NCBI GenBank assembly: GCA_947174995.1
Contig: CAMWLC010000009.1
Coordinates: 1-63,719, forward strand
Length of the DNA: 63,719 nucleotides
DNA from: an uncultured Porphyromonadaceae bacterium
Lineage (GTDB): Bacteria; Bacteroidota; Bacteroidia; Bacteroidales; Muribaculaceae
Direction: 5' to 3'
Of this stretch, positions 42,643-50,659 are shown piece after piece. A program made the position numbers and the translations under genes. Numbering within the stretch: position 1 is the stretch's first letter; every line of letters begins with the position of its first letter. Under the pieces are notes generated by a model. That model searched no databases. It was not told the origin of the DNA and worked only from the letters and a program-made list of their open reading frames with translations.

Positions 42643-42810
42643 TTAGCCCTCGGAGATGGCGTCGCTCGGGCAAACCTGTGCGCAGCTGCCGCAGCTGATG
42701 CAGGTGTCCGGATCGATGTGGTAGATGTCGCCGGGGGTGATTGCCTCTACGGGGCAAACGGGTTCGCAAGTGCCGCAAGCGACACAGTTGTCTCCAATTA
42801 CGTAAGCCAT
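42643..42810 (-). CDS. Small 2[4Fe-4S] ferredoxin (55 aa)
   Basis: The short gene encodes MAYVIGDNCVACGTCEPVCP followed by a second cluster motif CISCGSCAQVCP, with AISEG at the end. Two CxxCxxCxxxCP motifs hold two [4Fe-4S] clusters as in clostridial-type ferredoxins used in anaerobic electron transfer. The gene has its own promoter at 42854-42884 and terminator at 42576-42607. It is a stand-alone unit between dut and the divergent glycosyltransferase. Confidence 0.95.
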   Translation of the reverse strand: MAYVIGDNCVACGTCEPVCPVEAITPGDIYHIDPDTCISCGSCAQVCPSDAISEG

Positions 42811-42853
42811 AATGTTTGTCTGTTTTTATTCGTTGTGTTGGTTTTTTGGTGTG

Positions 42854-42884
42854 CAAATTTAATCCGAATAATCCGGTTTCCCAA
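42854..42884 (-). promoter_or_regulatory. Promoter of the ferredoxin gene
   Basis: On the minus strand TTG (42884-42882), a 20-bp spacer and TAAATTTG (42861-42854) match the consensus. The leader is about 40 bases. Confidence 0.75.
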
Positions 42885-42957
42885 ACTTATTTCCTCCCGA
42901 CAGCCTAATTTATACGCCGTCCAAACTTCCCCCGATAGTAATTCCGGAGTTTTTGAC

Positions 42958-42965
42958 TAATTTTG
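42958..42965 (+). promoter_or_regulatory. Possible -7 box for the GT2/AraC/membrane-protein genes
   Basis: TAATTTTG at 42958-42965, 18 bases before the start at 42983. There is no clear TTG at the right distance upstream, so the call rests on the -7 box only. Confidence 0.4.
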
Positions 42966-42982
42966 TATGCAGATTTTGTATT

Positions 42983-43756
42983 ATGAACCGCAACCCGCTC
43001 ATTTCAATCATCACCATCACCTGGAATGCCGCAGACGTCCTTCGCCCGACGATGGCGTCCGTGGCGGCTCAGACGTGTGATGATTACGAACATATAATCA
43101 TCGACGGTGCCTCCACGGATGCTACTCTCGCCGTGGCCCGCGAGCTGGCCACGCCCGCGCTCCGGATTCTCAGCGAGCCGGACAGGGGGCTGTATGATGC
43201 CATGAACAAGGGCCTGACCATGGCCCGGGGCCGCTACGTGCTGTTTCTGAACGCCGGCGATGCCTTCCACGCCCCCGATGTGCTCGACGATTACGCACGC
43301 GCGGCACGCTCCGGGGCCGACATAATATATGCCGACACCGACATCGTGGACGCCTCGCGCCGCCGCCTCGGGCCACGCCATCTCTCGGCCCCCGAGAGAC
43401 TGACATTCGGGTCTTTCTCAAAAGGGATGCTGGTGTGCCACCAGGCCTTCATGGTGCGCCGCGAACTGGCCCCCCCTTATGATACGGCCTGGCGCTTCTC
43501 GGCAGACTATGACTGGACGGTGAAATGCATCAAGGCCTCGACGCCCGAAAGAAACGTGAACCTCCATCGCGTGGCGATAGACTATCTGGCAGACGGCACG
43601 ACTGACCGCAACAAGCGGGCCTCCCTGGTGGAGAGATTCCGCATAATGTGTCGCCACTACGGCTCCGTGCGCACATCCTTCAATCATCTGGCTTTCGCCG
43701 GGCGTGCCCTCGGGCGCCGCCTGCGCAAGGCCGCAGGCTCCGCTCCTAATGACTGA
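42983..43756 (+). CDS. Family 2 glycosyltransferase
   Basis: The 257-aa enzyme has SIITITWNAADVLRPTMASV, DYEHIIIDGASTDATLAVAR and the DxD-type region GLYDAMNKGLTMARGRYVLF with NAGDAFHAPDV. This is typical for WcaA-like envelope glycosyltransferases. The start MNRNPLISII was preferred to 42953 because it follows the promoter box. It overlaps the AraC gene by 8 bp, which suggests coupling between envelope synthesis and this regulator. Confidence 0.9.
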   Translation: MNRNPLISIITITWNAADVLRPTMASVAAQTCDDYEHIIIDGASTDATLAVARELATPALRILSEPDRGLYDAMNKGLTMARGRYVLFLNAGDAFHAPDVLDDYARAARSGADIIYADTDIVDASRRRLGPRHLSAPERLTFGSFSKGMLVCHQAFMVRRELAPPYDTAWRFSADYDWTVKCIKASTPERNVNLHRVAIDYLADGTTDRNKRASLVERFRIMCRHYGSVRTSFNHLAFAGRALGRRLRKAAGSAPND

Positions 43757-44657
43757 CACCGAATCCACGTCCCGGCCCCGCGAATACAGGGGCGTCAAGC
43801 TGCGCGACATCACGCAGGTGGTCAACAATGTGCACTACCGCGAGGAAATCACCGTGTTTCGCCTCTGCGGCAACATCCTACCCGAGGTTCTCCCCCTGCG
43901 CGTGGAGTCACTCCTCATCTGCCTGTGCAAGGCCGGAGAGCTGCGGCTCTCCATCGACCTGAAGGAGTACACGCTGGAACTCGATTCCCTGCTCGTGCTC
44001 CATCCCAATTCATTCATGACCTCCATCGAGGCTTCGGATGACTGCGAGATGACCGTCGTGGCCTGCTCGCGCAATGTGGTGGAGAACATCGTGCCCAAGC
44101 TCACCGATCTGCTCCCCCTCATGCTGGAAACACGCGTGGACAATCTGGTGCGCCTCTCTCCCGGCGAGGCCCATGCCCTCGAGGGATGGTTCTCGGGGCT
44201 GTACCGGTTGCTTGACACCCCCGACTCCCCCTTCAAGCGCCCCAAGATGCTCTGTATGCTTCAGGGTCTGCTGTATGAGATGATGGACATGCACCACACC
44301 CGCGCTCAGGCCGCCCCGGTGATGCGCAAGTCGCGCCGCGAGGAGATCATGGCACGCTTCCTGCTGGCCGTGACCGAGAATTTCAGACATGAGCGACACG
44401 TCACCTTCTATGCCGACCTGCTCTGCATCACTCCCAAGCACCTCTCGGCCGTGGTGAAGGGCATCTCCGGGCGTACGGCCGGAGACTGGATAGATTCATA
44501 CGTCATCATGGAGGCCAAGGTGATGCTCCTCTCCACCGACTGCACCATCCAGGAAATAGCGGCGAAGCTGAATTTCGCCAATCAGTCATTCTTCGGAAAA
44601 TACTTCAAACACCTCACCGGAATCTCACCCTCCGAATACCGCAAAGCGAACTCATGA
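43749..44657 (+). CDS. AraC-family transcription regulator
   Basis: The 302-aa protein has a cupin-like N-terminal sensor region (residues about 10-180, RLCGNILPEVLPLRVESLLI) and a C-terminal AraC double helix-turn-helix: FYADLLCITPKHLSAVVKGI, then STDCTIQEIAAKLNFANQSF with FGKYFKHLTGISPSEYRK. The effector is unknown. The 8-bp overlap with the glycosyltransferase and the 4-bp overlap with the next membrane gene place it in one transcript of three genes. Confidence 0.92.
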   Translation: MTDTESTSRPREYRGVKLRDITQVVNNVHYREEITVFRLCGNILPEVLPLRVESLLICLCKAGELRLSIDLKEYTLELDSLLVLHPNSFMTSIEASDDCEMTVVACSRNVVENIVPKLTDLLPLMLETRVDNLVRLSPGEAHALEGWFSGLYRLLDTPDSPFKRPKMLCMLQGLLYEMMDMHHTRAQAAPVMRKSRREEIMARFLLAVTENFRHERHVTFYADLLCITPKHLSAVVKGISGRTAGDWIDSYVIMEAKVMLLSTDCTIQEIAAKLNFANQSFFGKYFKHLTGISPSEYRKANS

Positions 44658-46291
44658 GCCAGTCCATATCCAAGTGTTCCGGCGCCCTGCGCCATCCCGC
44701 CCTGTGGGTACTGACCGTCATAGCGGCGGTTCTCTTCTGCTGGCGCCTTGAAATCATACCCACGGGCGATGATTTTGTCTACACCCACGCCGTGACAGCC
44801 GATTCAGATGCCTTCTTCGAGGTGCAGGGTCCCGCGCTGGAGTCGTGGGGCGATGTGGCCGGAAGCGCATGGCTCCATTGGCTAAGGGTCAACGGCCGCC
44901 TGGCCAATATCGTCACTTTCGCCGTGCTGCATCTTCCGGTGTGGGCCGGGGCGATGATGTCGGCCGCGGCGTGGTGGCTGATGATGTGGCTGGTGCTTCT
45001 CTTGGGATGCGGCCGCTCACGGGCCGCCGGGTGCGCGGCCCTGACTGCCGGAGCGGCCCTCGTGGGTTGGAAATGGTTTCCCTGGACCGACAATATGGCC
45101 ATCACCTGCTATTTCATCAATTACGGCTGGACCTGCGTGGCGGCTCTCGGCTTCGTGTGGCTGTGGCGCCGCTCGCCCCACGCTGCACTCTGCTCCCTCT
45201 TGGGTCTGATTGCGGGATGGATGCACGAGATTTTCGGGCTGGCCCTCCTCGGGGGGTGTATGCTGGAGTGGCTCTGCCGTCGCTCCCTCACGCGCACGCA
45301 GTGGATTGCGGCAGCCGCGCTTCTTCTCGGTACGGCGCTGTCGGCCCTGGCCCCATCCACACTCCTGCGCTTCACGTCCAACTATACCGGCAATCCGGCC
45401 CCGGCGATGATGCTCGTAAGGGAGTTCGCGGGACTGCTCAGCCGTTTCTATCCCCTTTACGCGTATATCCTCGCCCTTGTCGCGGTCGGCATAGTCAGAG
45501 GGAAAGGGGCCGTGCGGGAGTCTTTGGTCAAAAACAAGTTCTGGTGGGCCGTGACCCTGGTGTCCCTGGGCGTGGCCGCCGTGCTTCATCCGGGTCCCCG
45601 CGCGCTTTGGCTCACCGATGCGGGCCTGATGATAGCCCTTCTGCGCCTCGTTGCCGACAACGCCTCCTCATGGCTTCGCCCGCATATCCCGGCGGCCTGT
45701 GTGCTTACGGCCCCCTCCGTGGTGCTCCTTGCCGCCGTGGCCGTGCAGCAGCGCGATTTCTCCCGCGAATACCGCCGGTATGAGGCTGAGATCAGGAAAA
45801 ACGGCGCCCCGTGGCTGATACATGATTCGCGGGAGGACACCCCGCGCCACTGGTGGGCCCTGGACTTCGCCTCCGCTCCCGAACCGGGTAATCTGAAATT
45901 CATAGCCAACAGCATGATTCCGACAGCCGCGCGGTCAAACACGGAGACCACCATCTTCATGGTGCCCCGCGCTGCCGACCCCTCCGCTCCGGCTTTCTCC
46001 GATCTTCCCACGCTCGACGCCACGGGCCGTATACGCGGCGTCTGGCCCTGGGTCTACTCACTTGATTCCCTCTCTCCCGGCAGCAGTGTGGCCCTGCGTC
46101 TCGGTCCCCCAACGCCCCGCATGGCCCCCTACGCCCGCATGTTCACGTCCGGAGACGACAATGGCCGGGCCATCATCTCGAATGTGCATCGGGTGATGAC
46201 TCCGGCCGGAGAAAGCATCTTTTTCCTCACCCTCGACCCCGACCGCAGGAGCGCCAACCGCGAGGTGAAGGCCGTGGAATATCCCGGATAA
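44654..46291 (+). CDS. Polytopic membrane protein (DUF6056-like)
   Basis: The 545-aa protein has about nine or ten hydrophobic helices in its first 370 residues (ALWVLTVIAAVLFCWRLEII, WWLMMWLVLLLGCG, LCSLLGLIAGWMHEIFGLAL). A soluble C-terminal domain (about 380-545) follows. An early GDDF motif (PTGDDFVY) and the WMHEIFG region match the DUF6056 group, which resembles membrane glycosyltransferases of the GT-C type. The sugar is unknown. It follows the AraC gene with ATGA overlap. Confidence 0.75.
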   Translation: MSQSISKCSGALRHPALWVLTVIAAVLFCWRLEIIPTGDDFVYTHAVTADSDAFFEVQGPALESWGDVAGSAWLHWLRVNGRLANIVTFAVLHLPVWAGAMMSAAAWWLMMWLVLLLGCGRSRAAGCAALTAGAALVGWKWFPWTDNMAITCYFINYGWTCVAALGFVWLWRRSPHAALCSLLGLIAGWMHEIFGLALLGGCMLEWLCRRSLTRTQWIAAAALLLGTALSALAPSTLLRFTSNYTGNPAPAMMLVREFAGLLSRFYPLYAYILALVAVGIVRGKGAVRESLVKNKFWWAVTLVSLGVAAVLHPGPRALWLTDAGLMIALLRLVADNASSWLRPHIPAACVLTAPSVVLLAAVAVQQRDFSREYRRYEAEIRKNGAPWLIHDSREDTPRHWWALDFASAPEPGNLKFIANSMIPTAARSNTETTIFMVPRAADPSAPAFSDLPTLDATGRIRGVWPWVYSLDSLSPGSSVALRLGPPTPRMAPYARMFTSGDDNGRAIISNVHRVMTPAGESIFFLTLDPDRRSANREVKAVEYPG

Positions 46292-46318
46292 TTTCGCGGG
46301 TAAGGGTCTGCCGAAGTG

Positions 46319-46684
46319 TTATCCCCTGTCGTAATGGGGCATATCTTCGGGGAGCACAATCGAGAGCTCCACGAGACCTGCTATCTCACCCTCCAGGCGC
46401 CAGGGGGTCTGGAATATCAGCTTGCGCTGTCCCTGCTTGCTGATGGTGTAGGCGTTGGTCTCCCCCGTGGCGAGCATGTGGCGTATCTTCTCCTGCGCGT
46501 GCTGCGGATGGTATCCGAAGAGGTCATGGCCGATAATGTCGCCGTGGCGTGCGAAAGTCTTGCGCGAACGCTCGTTCATGTAAAGTATCTTACCCTCGCG
46601 GTCACACACCGTCACGGCACACTCCATCCCCCAGGCCCAGTCGGGGAGCACGACTCCCTCGGGCATACATTTCATTTCATTCAT
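46319..46684 (-). CDS. PAS-domain protein (121 aa)
   Basis: The protein is essentially one PAS domain: AWGMECAVTVCDREGKILYM, FARHGDIIGHDLFGYHPQHA, ISKQGQRKLIFQTPWRLEGE. PAS domains bind small ligands or haem and mediate contacts. No effector domain is present, so it would act with a partner. The start MNEMKCMPEG gives a 4-bp overlap with the coiled-coil gene upstream, so the two proteins are probably co-expressed. Confidence 0.85.
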   Translation of the reverse strand: MNEMKCMPEGVVLPDWAWGMECAVTVCDREGKILYMNERSRKTFARHGDIIGHDLFGYHPQHAQEKIRHMLATGETNAYTISKQGQRKLIFQTPWRLEGEIAGLVELSIVLPEDMPHYDRG

Positions 46685-47604
46685 TTCTTCATCATGTATC
46701 TGCGCGAGGCCAGACGGTAGCCGTCGCAAAACACTTCCACCGTATATTCTCCCGGCGTGAGGGTGGCGTTGACATCCCAGTAGATGGTCAGCGAAAGTTC
46801 CTCGTTGCTGTATTCCACCGCGCGGTGGGCCGTGGCCGGGACGTTGGCCCCGTCAAGGGGGAATGTGGAGCCTCCGCCAAGCAGTGTGCCCTCCGGAGTG
46901 ACGATGCGCACGAAGAAATCCTTCATGCCGGCTGCGGCGGTATTGTTGGGGCTCACCGTGAAGGACACCGCCAACTGACGCGCCTTGGTGATATTCTTCT
47001 CCACCTTCCCCTTCTTGTTGAGTCCCTGCAGGGTGAGGGAGGTGATATTGAGCTTTTTGGCCAGCTTCACGGTCTGTGTCAGCTCGGCGTTGCTCCTGGC
47101 GGTGGAGGAGACTTCCGATGCCAGTTGCTGATTGCGCTCGTTGACCGTCTCCAGCTCGCGGCGGAGCCCCTCGTTCTCCTCGCCGAGGCGCCGTATCTCC
47201 TCCAGATAGTGCTTCACGATACCCTTGAGGGTGGCTATTTCCCCTTCAAGCTGGCGGATACGCGCACGGTTGGCCGAATTGCTGCGCTTCTCGCTGTCGA
47301 GCTCCTTGAGCAACCCCTCCACCTTCATCCTGGCCTGATTGTACTGCTGCACGAGGGAGTCGTTTTTCAGATATATCTGCTGATCCTCATACTGCGAGAA
47401 GTCGGCGTTGAGCTGATTGAACTCCGAAGTGAGCGAGAGCCTGTCATTGGCCAGCGTCAGGGAATCCACACGCGCCTCGGCATCGGCGATGGCCGCCGTA
47501 TTGTTGGAATTGCTGATGATCAGCCAGACTATCAGCCCCACCAGGCACGCCACTACTCCCAACCCTCCAAACAGTAATATCTTCTGATTGCGGTTCGTTT
47601 TCAT
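46681..47604 (-). CDS. Membrane-anchored coiled-coil protein
   Basis: The 307-aa protein has one N-terminal membrane segment (LLFGGLGVVACLVGLIVWLI) followed by a long coiled coil (about residues 40-180, e.g. RIRQLEGEIATLKGIVKHYL). A beta-rich C-terminal domain of about 110 residues comes last (ITKARQLAVSFTVSPNNTAA to YTVEVFCDGYRLASRRYMM). The type is common in Bacteroidetes, but the function is unknown. A promoter lies at 47647-47676. It is coupled to the PAS gene downstream by a 4-bp overlap. Confidence 0.8.
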   Translation of the reverse strand: MKTNRNQKILLFGGLGVVACLVGLIVWLIISNSNNTAAIADAEARVDSLTLANDRLSLTSEFNQLNADFSQYEDQQIYLKNDSLVQQYNQARMKVEGLLKELDSEKRSNSANRARIRQLEGEIATLKGIVKHYLEEIRRLGEENEGLRRELETVNERNQQLASEVSSTARSNAELTQTVKLAKKLNITSLTLQGLNKKGKVEKNITKARQLAVSFTVSPNNTAAAGMKDFFVRIVTPEGTLLGGGSTFPLDGANVPATAHRAVEYSNEELSLTIYWDVNATLTPGEYTVEVFCDGYRLASRRYMMKK

Positions 47605-47646
47605 CTTCAGTCAAATTAAGTTCAATTGAACGGTAAGATTCAATTG

Positions 47647-47676
47647 CAAAATTAACGCTTTCCACGGAATCGGCAA
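47647..47676 (-). promoter_or_regulatory. Promoter of the coiled-coil/PAS genes
   Basis: On the minus strand TTG (47676-47674), 19 bp and TAATTTTG (47654-47647). The start codon is at 47604. The rest of the gap to the tRNA-Phe promoter is AT-rich with nothing else seen. Confidence 0.6.
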
Positions 47677-47810
47677 TAAAAACCCCGCGCAAAAATTTGC
47701 GCATCGTCGCATCCGCCCCGCTTCGCAAAAACGGCACCGTTCGATGCAGTTTCGCATTGCACTGATTTACAGTAAATTGAAAATATTTTTAAAAATAATT
47801 GCAAAAAAAT

Positions 47811-47841
47811 TTGGCGGAATCAAAAAAAGGCAGTAACTTTG
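47811..47841 (+). promoter_or_regulatory. Promoter of tRNA-Phe
   Basis: TTG (47811-47813), 20 bp and TAACTTTG (47834-47841). The tRNA starts 93 bases downstream. The leader contains a short direct repeat (CAGAAAAGTTTGCAGCCACAGAAAAGTTTAC pattern, given in halves at 47900-47911 and 47917-47930). Confidence 0.7.
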
Positions 47842-47934
47842 CACTCGCAAACGGCCCGGAAGCTCCGGTGACAAGAGAGACACCACGCGGGCAGGCCCAC
47901 AGAAAAGTTTGCAGCCACAGAAAAGTTTACAGAT

Positions 47935-48007
47935 GGTGCCATAGCTCAGTTGGTAGAGCAAAGGACTGAAAATCCTTGTGTCCCCGGTTCGATTCCTGGT
48001 GGCACCA
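47935..48007 (+). tRNA. tRNA-Phe (GAA)
   Basis: A 73-base tRNA with acceptor stem GGTGCCA / TGGCACC, D loop AGCTCAGTTGGTAGAGC, anticodon GAA within GGACTGAAAATCC, and T arm CCCGGTTCGATTCCTGG. The discriminator is A and CCA is not encoded. Confidence 0.96.
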
Positions 48008-48092
48008 CTCCCCCTTCCCCCCTGAAAGGTCGTATGCTTCGCGCTGCGGCCTTTCTCTTTTTCCCCTTTCCGGCTTCATCGTGTCAATCACA

Positions 48093-48884
48093 TCAGTGGC
48101 CCGGCTGGGAGCTGAGGATGGCGCGGAGGTGCGACAGATGGGCGCGCAGACCCTCGGCGTCGCGAGCCGCTATCAGATGCCGCAGACGGTCGAGCGCACG
48201 CGCCATCTCCTCAAGGCGCGCCGGAGTGTTGGGATTGAAAAGTATCTCCTGAAGCAGGAAGTCATCTTCGCCAAGCAGACCCCTCGCGATGGCAAGATGA
48301 CGGTTGAACGTGGTGCCCGGCACATCCTGACGGTCCATACCCTCCACGAAAAGAAACGTCGAAACAAAGGGAAGCGAAAGCGTGTAGGAGGTGGTCAGGT
48401 CATGCTCGGCAAAGGTGTAATCCGCTATATTCAACCCCAGGCTCTCGTATAGGTCCCGGAAAAACTCCCTCCCCGCGGCATCCCCCTCGGAGATGATGAT
48501 GGCATTCTCGTTGGAGAGGTTTGACAGCGATGCGAAAGTTGGGCCGAACATAGGATGCGTGCTGACAAACCGGTGTCCGCACGAAGCATAATACTCCGGC
48601 AGTCCGGTCTTGACCGAGGCGATGTCGCTCAGCATGGCCCCCTCGGGCAGATAGGCCATCACCCTCTCGAAGGCCGGGATGGTGTATTTCACCGTGGCGG
48701 CGTTTATCACCAGGTCGGGCCTGAACTCCTCTATCTCCTCCGGCGTGCCGAAACGGCGGCAATTGAAGGTGTAGAGCAGACGGCGGGGGTCGATGTCGAA
48801 TATTGCCATTTCATGCCCTCTGTCGGAAAGGAGGTCGCAGAAGAATTTACCCATCTTTCCGGCCCCGAGTATCAGTATTTTCAT
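48093..48884 (-). CDS. tyrA: Prephenate dehydrogenase
   Basis: The 263-aa protein converts prephenate to 4-hydroxyphenylpyruvate for tyrosine synthesis. The NAD-binding start is MKILILGAGKMGKFFCDLLS, and the family segments LPEGAMLSDIASVKTGLPEY, FVSTHPMFGPTF and AEHDLTTSYTLSLPFVSTFL are present. It is a single-domain enzyme without an ACT or chorismate mutase domain. The genomic neighbours give no further hint about regulation. Confidence 0.9.
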   Translation of the reverse strand: MKILILGAGKMGKFFCDLLSDRGHEMAIFDIDPRRLLYTFNCRRFGTPEEIEEFRPDLVINAATVKYTIPAFERVMAYLPEGAMLSDIASVKTGLPEYYASCGHRFVSTHPMFGPTFASLSNLSNENAIIISEGDAAGREFFRDLYESLGLNIADYTFAEHDLTTSYTLSLPFVSTFLFVEGMDRQDVPGTTFNRHLAIARGLLGEDDFLLQEILFNPNTPARLEEMARALDRLRHLIAARDAEGLRAHLSHLRAILSSQPGH

Positions 48885-48954
48885 TTTCCAGCGTGATTTT
48901 TTAAAAATTTTTTCTGAACACTTAAACCATCTTTTTGCATCGCGCGTTATAAAG

Positions 48955-49114
48955 TCGTAAACAGGTAAGAGAGAATCTCCAATTGGAGATTCAAGGCACT
49001 AAAAAGCTTGTTTAGAAGATATTACTGCTATAAGCGTTCTGAAAGAAAGTTGTTATTGTTGTTTTAATTGAGGAAATCCGGGCCGACGTGAAGTCGGCCT
49101 GTTTTCTTTGTTTC
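48955..49114 (+). ncRNA. Possible small RNA ending in an intrinsic terminator
   Basis: The 243-base gap between tyrA and the MFS gene holds a plus-strand hairpin GGCCGAC-GTGAA-GTCGGCC (49081-49099) followed by TGTTTTCTTTGTTT. Both neighbouring genes run on the other strand, so a plus-strand terminator here has no coding client. A palindrome AATCTCCAATTGGAGATT lies at about 48975. No good promoter was found, so the RNA is tentative. Confidence 0.3.
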
Positions 49115-49127
49115 CTGTCCTGCATCC

Positions 49128-50333
49128 TCATCTCAGCCGCCTGCGCTCGAAAAACCGGCGAGTGGCAAGGGCGAAAAGCAGCGACCCCGCGCACTGTATG
49201 AGAGCCACTATCCAGAAAGCCAGGTAGAAACCCGAGTACTGGGCCACGAATCCGCCCAGCACCATCCCGAGTCCCATGCCGATGTCCCAGGAGATGAGGA
49301 TGGAGGAATTGGCCGTCCCCCGCTGGTCGTTTCGCGCCACGCCGATAAACATATTCAGGAAGGCAGGATACATGCGCCCGTTGCCCAATCCTATAAGGAG
49401 AGCCGAGAGATAAAACGACCACTCCCCCCACGATGTGGCGAAGAGCGTGTATCCCACAGAGGAGAGGATGACTCCCCCCAGGGCGTTGGAGGTGAGACGT
49501 CCCTCGCGCAGGGCCTTGTTGCCCGACAGGCGCGAAATCATCAGTCCCGCCGAGAGGAGCATGAAGAAGACCCCCGTGCCGTCGGTGATACCGAGCATCT
49601 CCATTCCGTAGACCGCCACATAGTTGCTCATCGCGCCCCAGCAGAGCCCGAAGAAGAGGATGTTGACCGACATCAGCCACCCGCGCGTCAGGAAGAAATG
49701 GTCGAAGCTCATCGGAGGACGCCCCTTGCGCTGAGGCCTTGCGGGGAGCTTGACAGAGCTTGCCGAAAGGAATCCCAGGAAAGCCAGCCCCAGGGAAAGC
49801 CAGAAGAGGAGACTGAAATCCGATGTGGCATGGTATATCCAGATACCTGCCGAGGGGGCCACGGCCATGGCGAGATTGTTGCTCAGCCCGTAGAAACCTA
49901 TCCCCTCGTTGCGCCGTGAGGAGGGGAGCACGTCGATGGCCACCGTGCTGTTGGCCACCGTCGAGGCCCCGAAGGGGAGGCCGTGGAGCGAGCGCACTAT
50001 GGCGAACATCAGCAGCGTGCCCGCCCCAATGTAGCCAGTGAAGCAGATGAAGAAAAAGAAGAAGCATATCATGAGCACCCGCTTGCGGTCAAAGCTGTCC
50101 ACCATAAACCCGCTGAAGGGGCGCACGAGCAGCGTAGCCACGGAATAGCCGGCCAGCACAAGGCCTATCACATCCTTGTCGGCGTGAAACTGGGCGTCAA
50201 GATAGAGAGGCAGCAGGGGCGTCAGGAGGTAAAAGGCGAAGAAAAGCAGGAAATTGCTTGTCATCACCTTTATATACTCGCGGTTCCAAAGCCGCTCCGG
50301 GGGAGCGGACGAAGATGTAGGGGCAGTGTTCAT
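49128..50333 (-). CDS. Major facilitator superfamily transporter
   Basis: The 401-aa protein has 12 expected membrane helices. The loop motif VRPFSGFMVDSFDRKRVLMI matches the MFS signature after helix 2. Opening helices read VMTSNFLLFFAFYLLTPLLP. Substrate is unknown; similar Bacteroidetes proteins are usually listed as drug or metabolite exporters. The start at MNTAPTSSSAPPERLW is preferred to 50366. It is the only gene of its transcript and has an 18-bp palindrome (50344-50361) just upstream. Confidence 0.9.
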   Translation of the reverse strand: MNTAPTSSSAPPERLWNREYIKVMTSNFLLFFAFYLLTPLLPLYLDAQFHADKDVIGLVLAGYSVATLLVRPFSGFMVDSFDRKRVLMICFFFFFICFTGYIGAGTLLMFAIVRSLHGLPFGASTVANSTVAIDVLPSSRRNEGIGFYGLSNNLAMAVAPSAGIWIYHATSDFSLLFWLSLGLAFLGFLSASSVKLPARPQRKGRPPMSFDHFFLTRGWLMSVNILFFGLCWGAMSNYVAVYGMEMLGITDGTGVFFMLLSAGLMISRLSGNKALREGRLTSNALGGVILSSVGYTLFATSWGEWSFYLSALLIGLGNGRMYPAFLNMFIGVARNDQRGTANSSILISWDIGMGLGMVLGGFVAQYSGFYLAFWIVALIQCAGSLLFALATRRFFERRRLR

Positions 50334-50343
50334 GATGTATCGG

Positions 50344-50361
50344 GAACTACTTAAGTAGTTC
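50344..50361. promoter_or_regulatory. 18-bp palindrome upstream of the MFS gene
   Basis: GAACTACTTAAGTAGTTC is a perfect palindrome 11 bases upstream of the MFS start. AAGTAGTTC is also found at the outer arm of repeat copies 2 and 4, so it may be part of the repeat family rather than a regulator site. Confidence 0.4.
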
Positions 50362-50387
50362 TCCAAAATTAAACGATATATGTTTCA

Positions 50388-50546
50388 AAGCAGTTCCGGA
50401 AAATCTTGAACCATAAAACTTGCTGTTTTTGGCCGCTTCAGGCTTGCCATTCAGTCGAATACATACGTATTCTCCCTCATTCCGCACCCAAATCGCCTCA
50501 AAAAACATCCAAGTTTTATGTGTTCATTAATTTTTAAGAACTACTT
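50388..50546 (-). repeat. Dispersed structured repeat, copy 4
   Basis: Left arm AAGCAGTTCCGGAAAATC continues with TTGAACCATAAAACTTG; right arm CAAGTTTTATGTGTTCATTA continues to GAACTACTT. The arms are near mirror complements. The core carries TGCGGAATGAGGGAGAATAC (minus reading) and the inner hairpin GAATAC-GTAT-GTATTC. The rest of 50334-50659 holds only the palindrome and the purF promoter. Confidence 0.75.
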
Positions 50547-50596
50547 ACAAAATTACTAAAAATATGTTTTACAGCATAAATTTTGTGCCGATTTTT

Positions 50597-50626
50597 TTGT
50601 CATTACAAAAAAGGATAGTAATTTTG
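50597..50626 (+). promoter_or_regulatory. Promoter of the purF homologue
   Basis: TTG (50597-50599), a 19-bp spacer and TAATTTTG (50619-50626). The ATG is at 50660, leaving a short leader. Confidence 0.65.
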
Positions 50627-50659
50627 CGCTTTCAAAAACCACTAAAACATACTTGCAAT

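Noticed and set aside
49012..50067. Long minus frame overlapping the MFS gene in another frame
   Set aside because: The MFS frame has clear helices and the MFS loop motif, whereas this frame has no sensible product.
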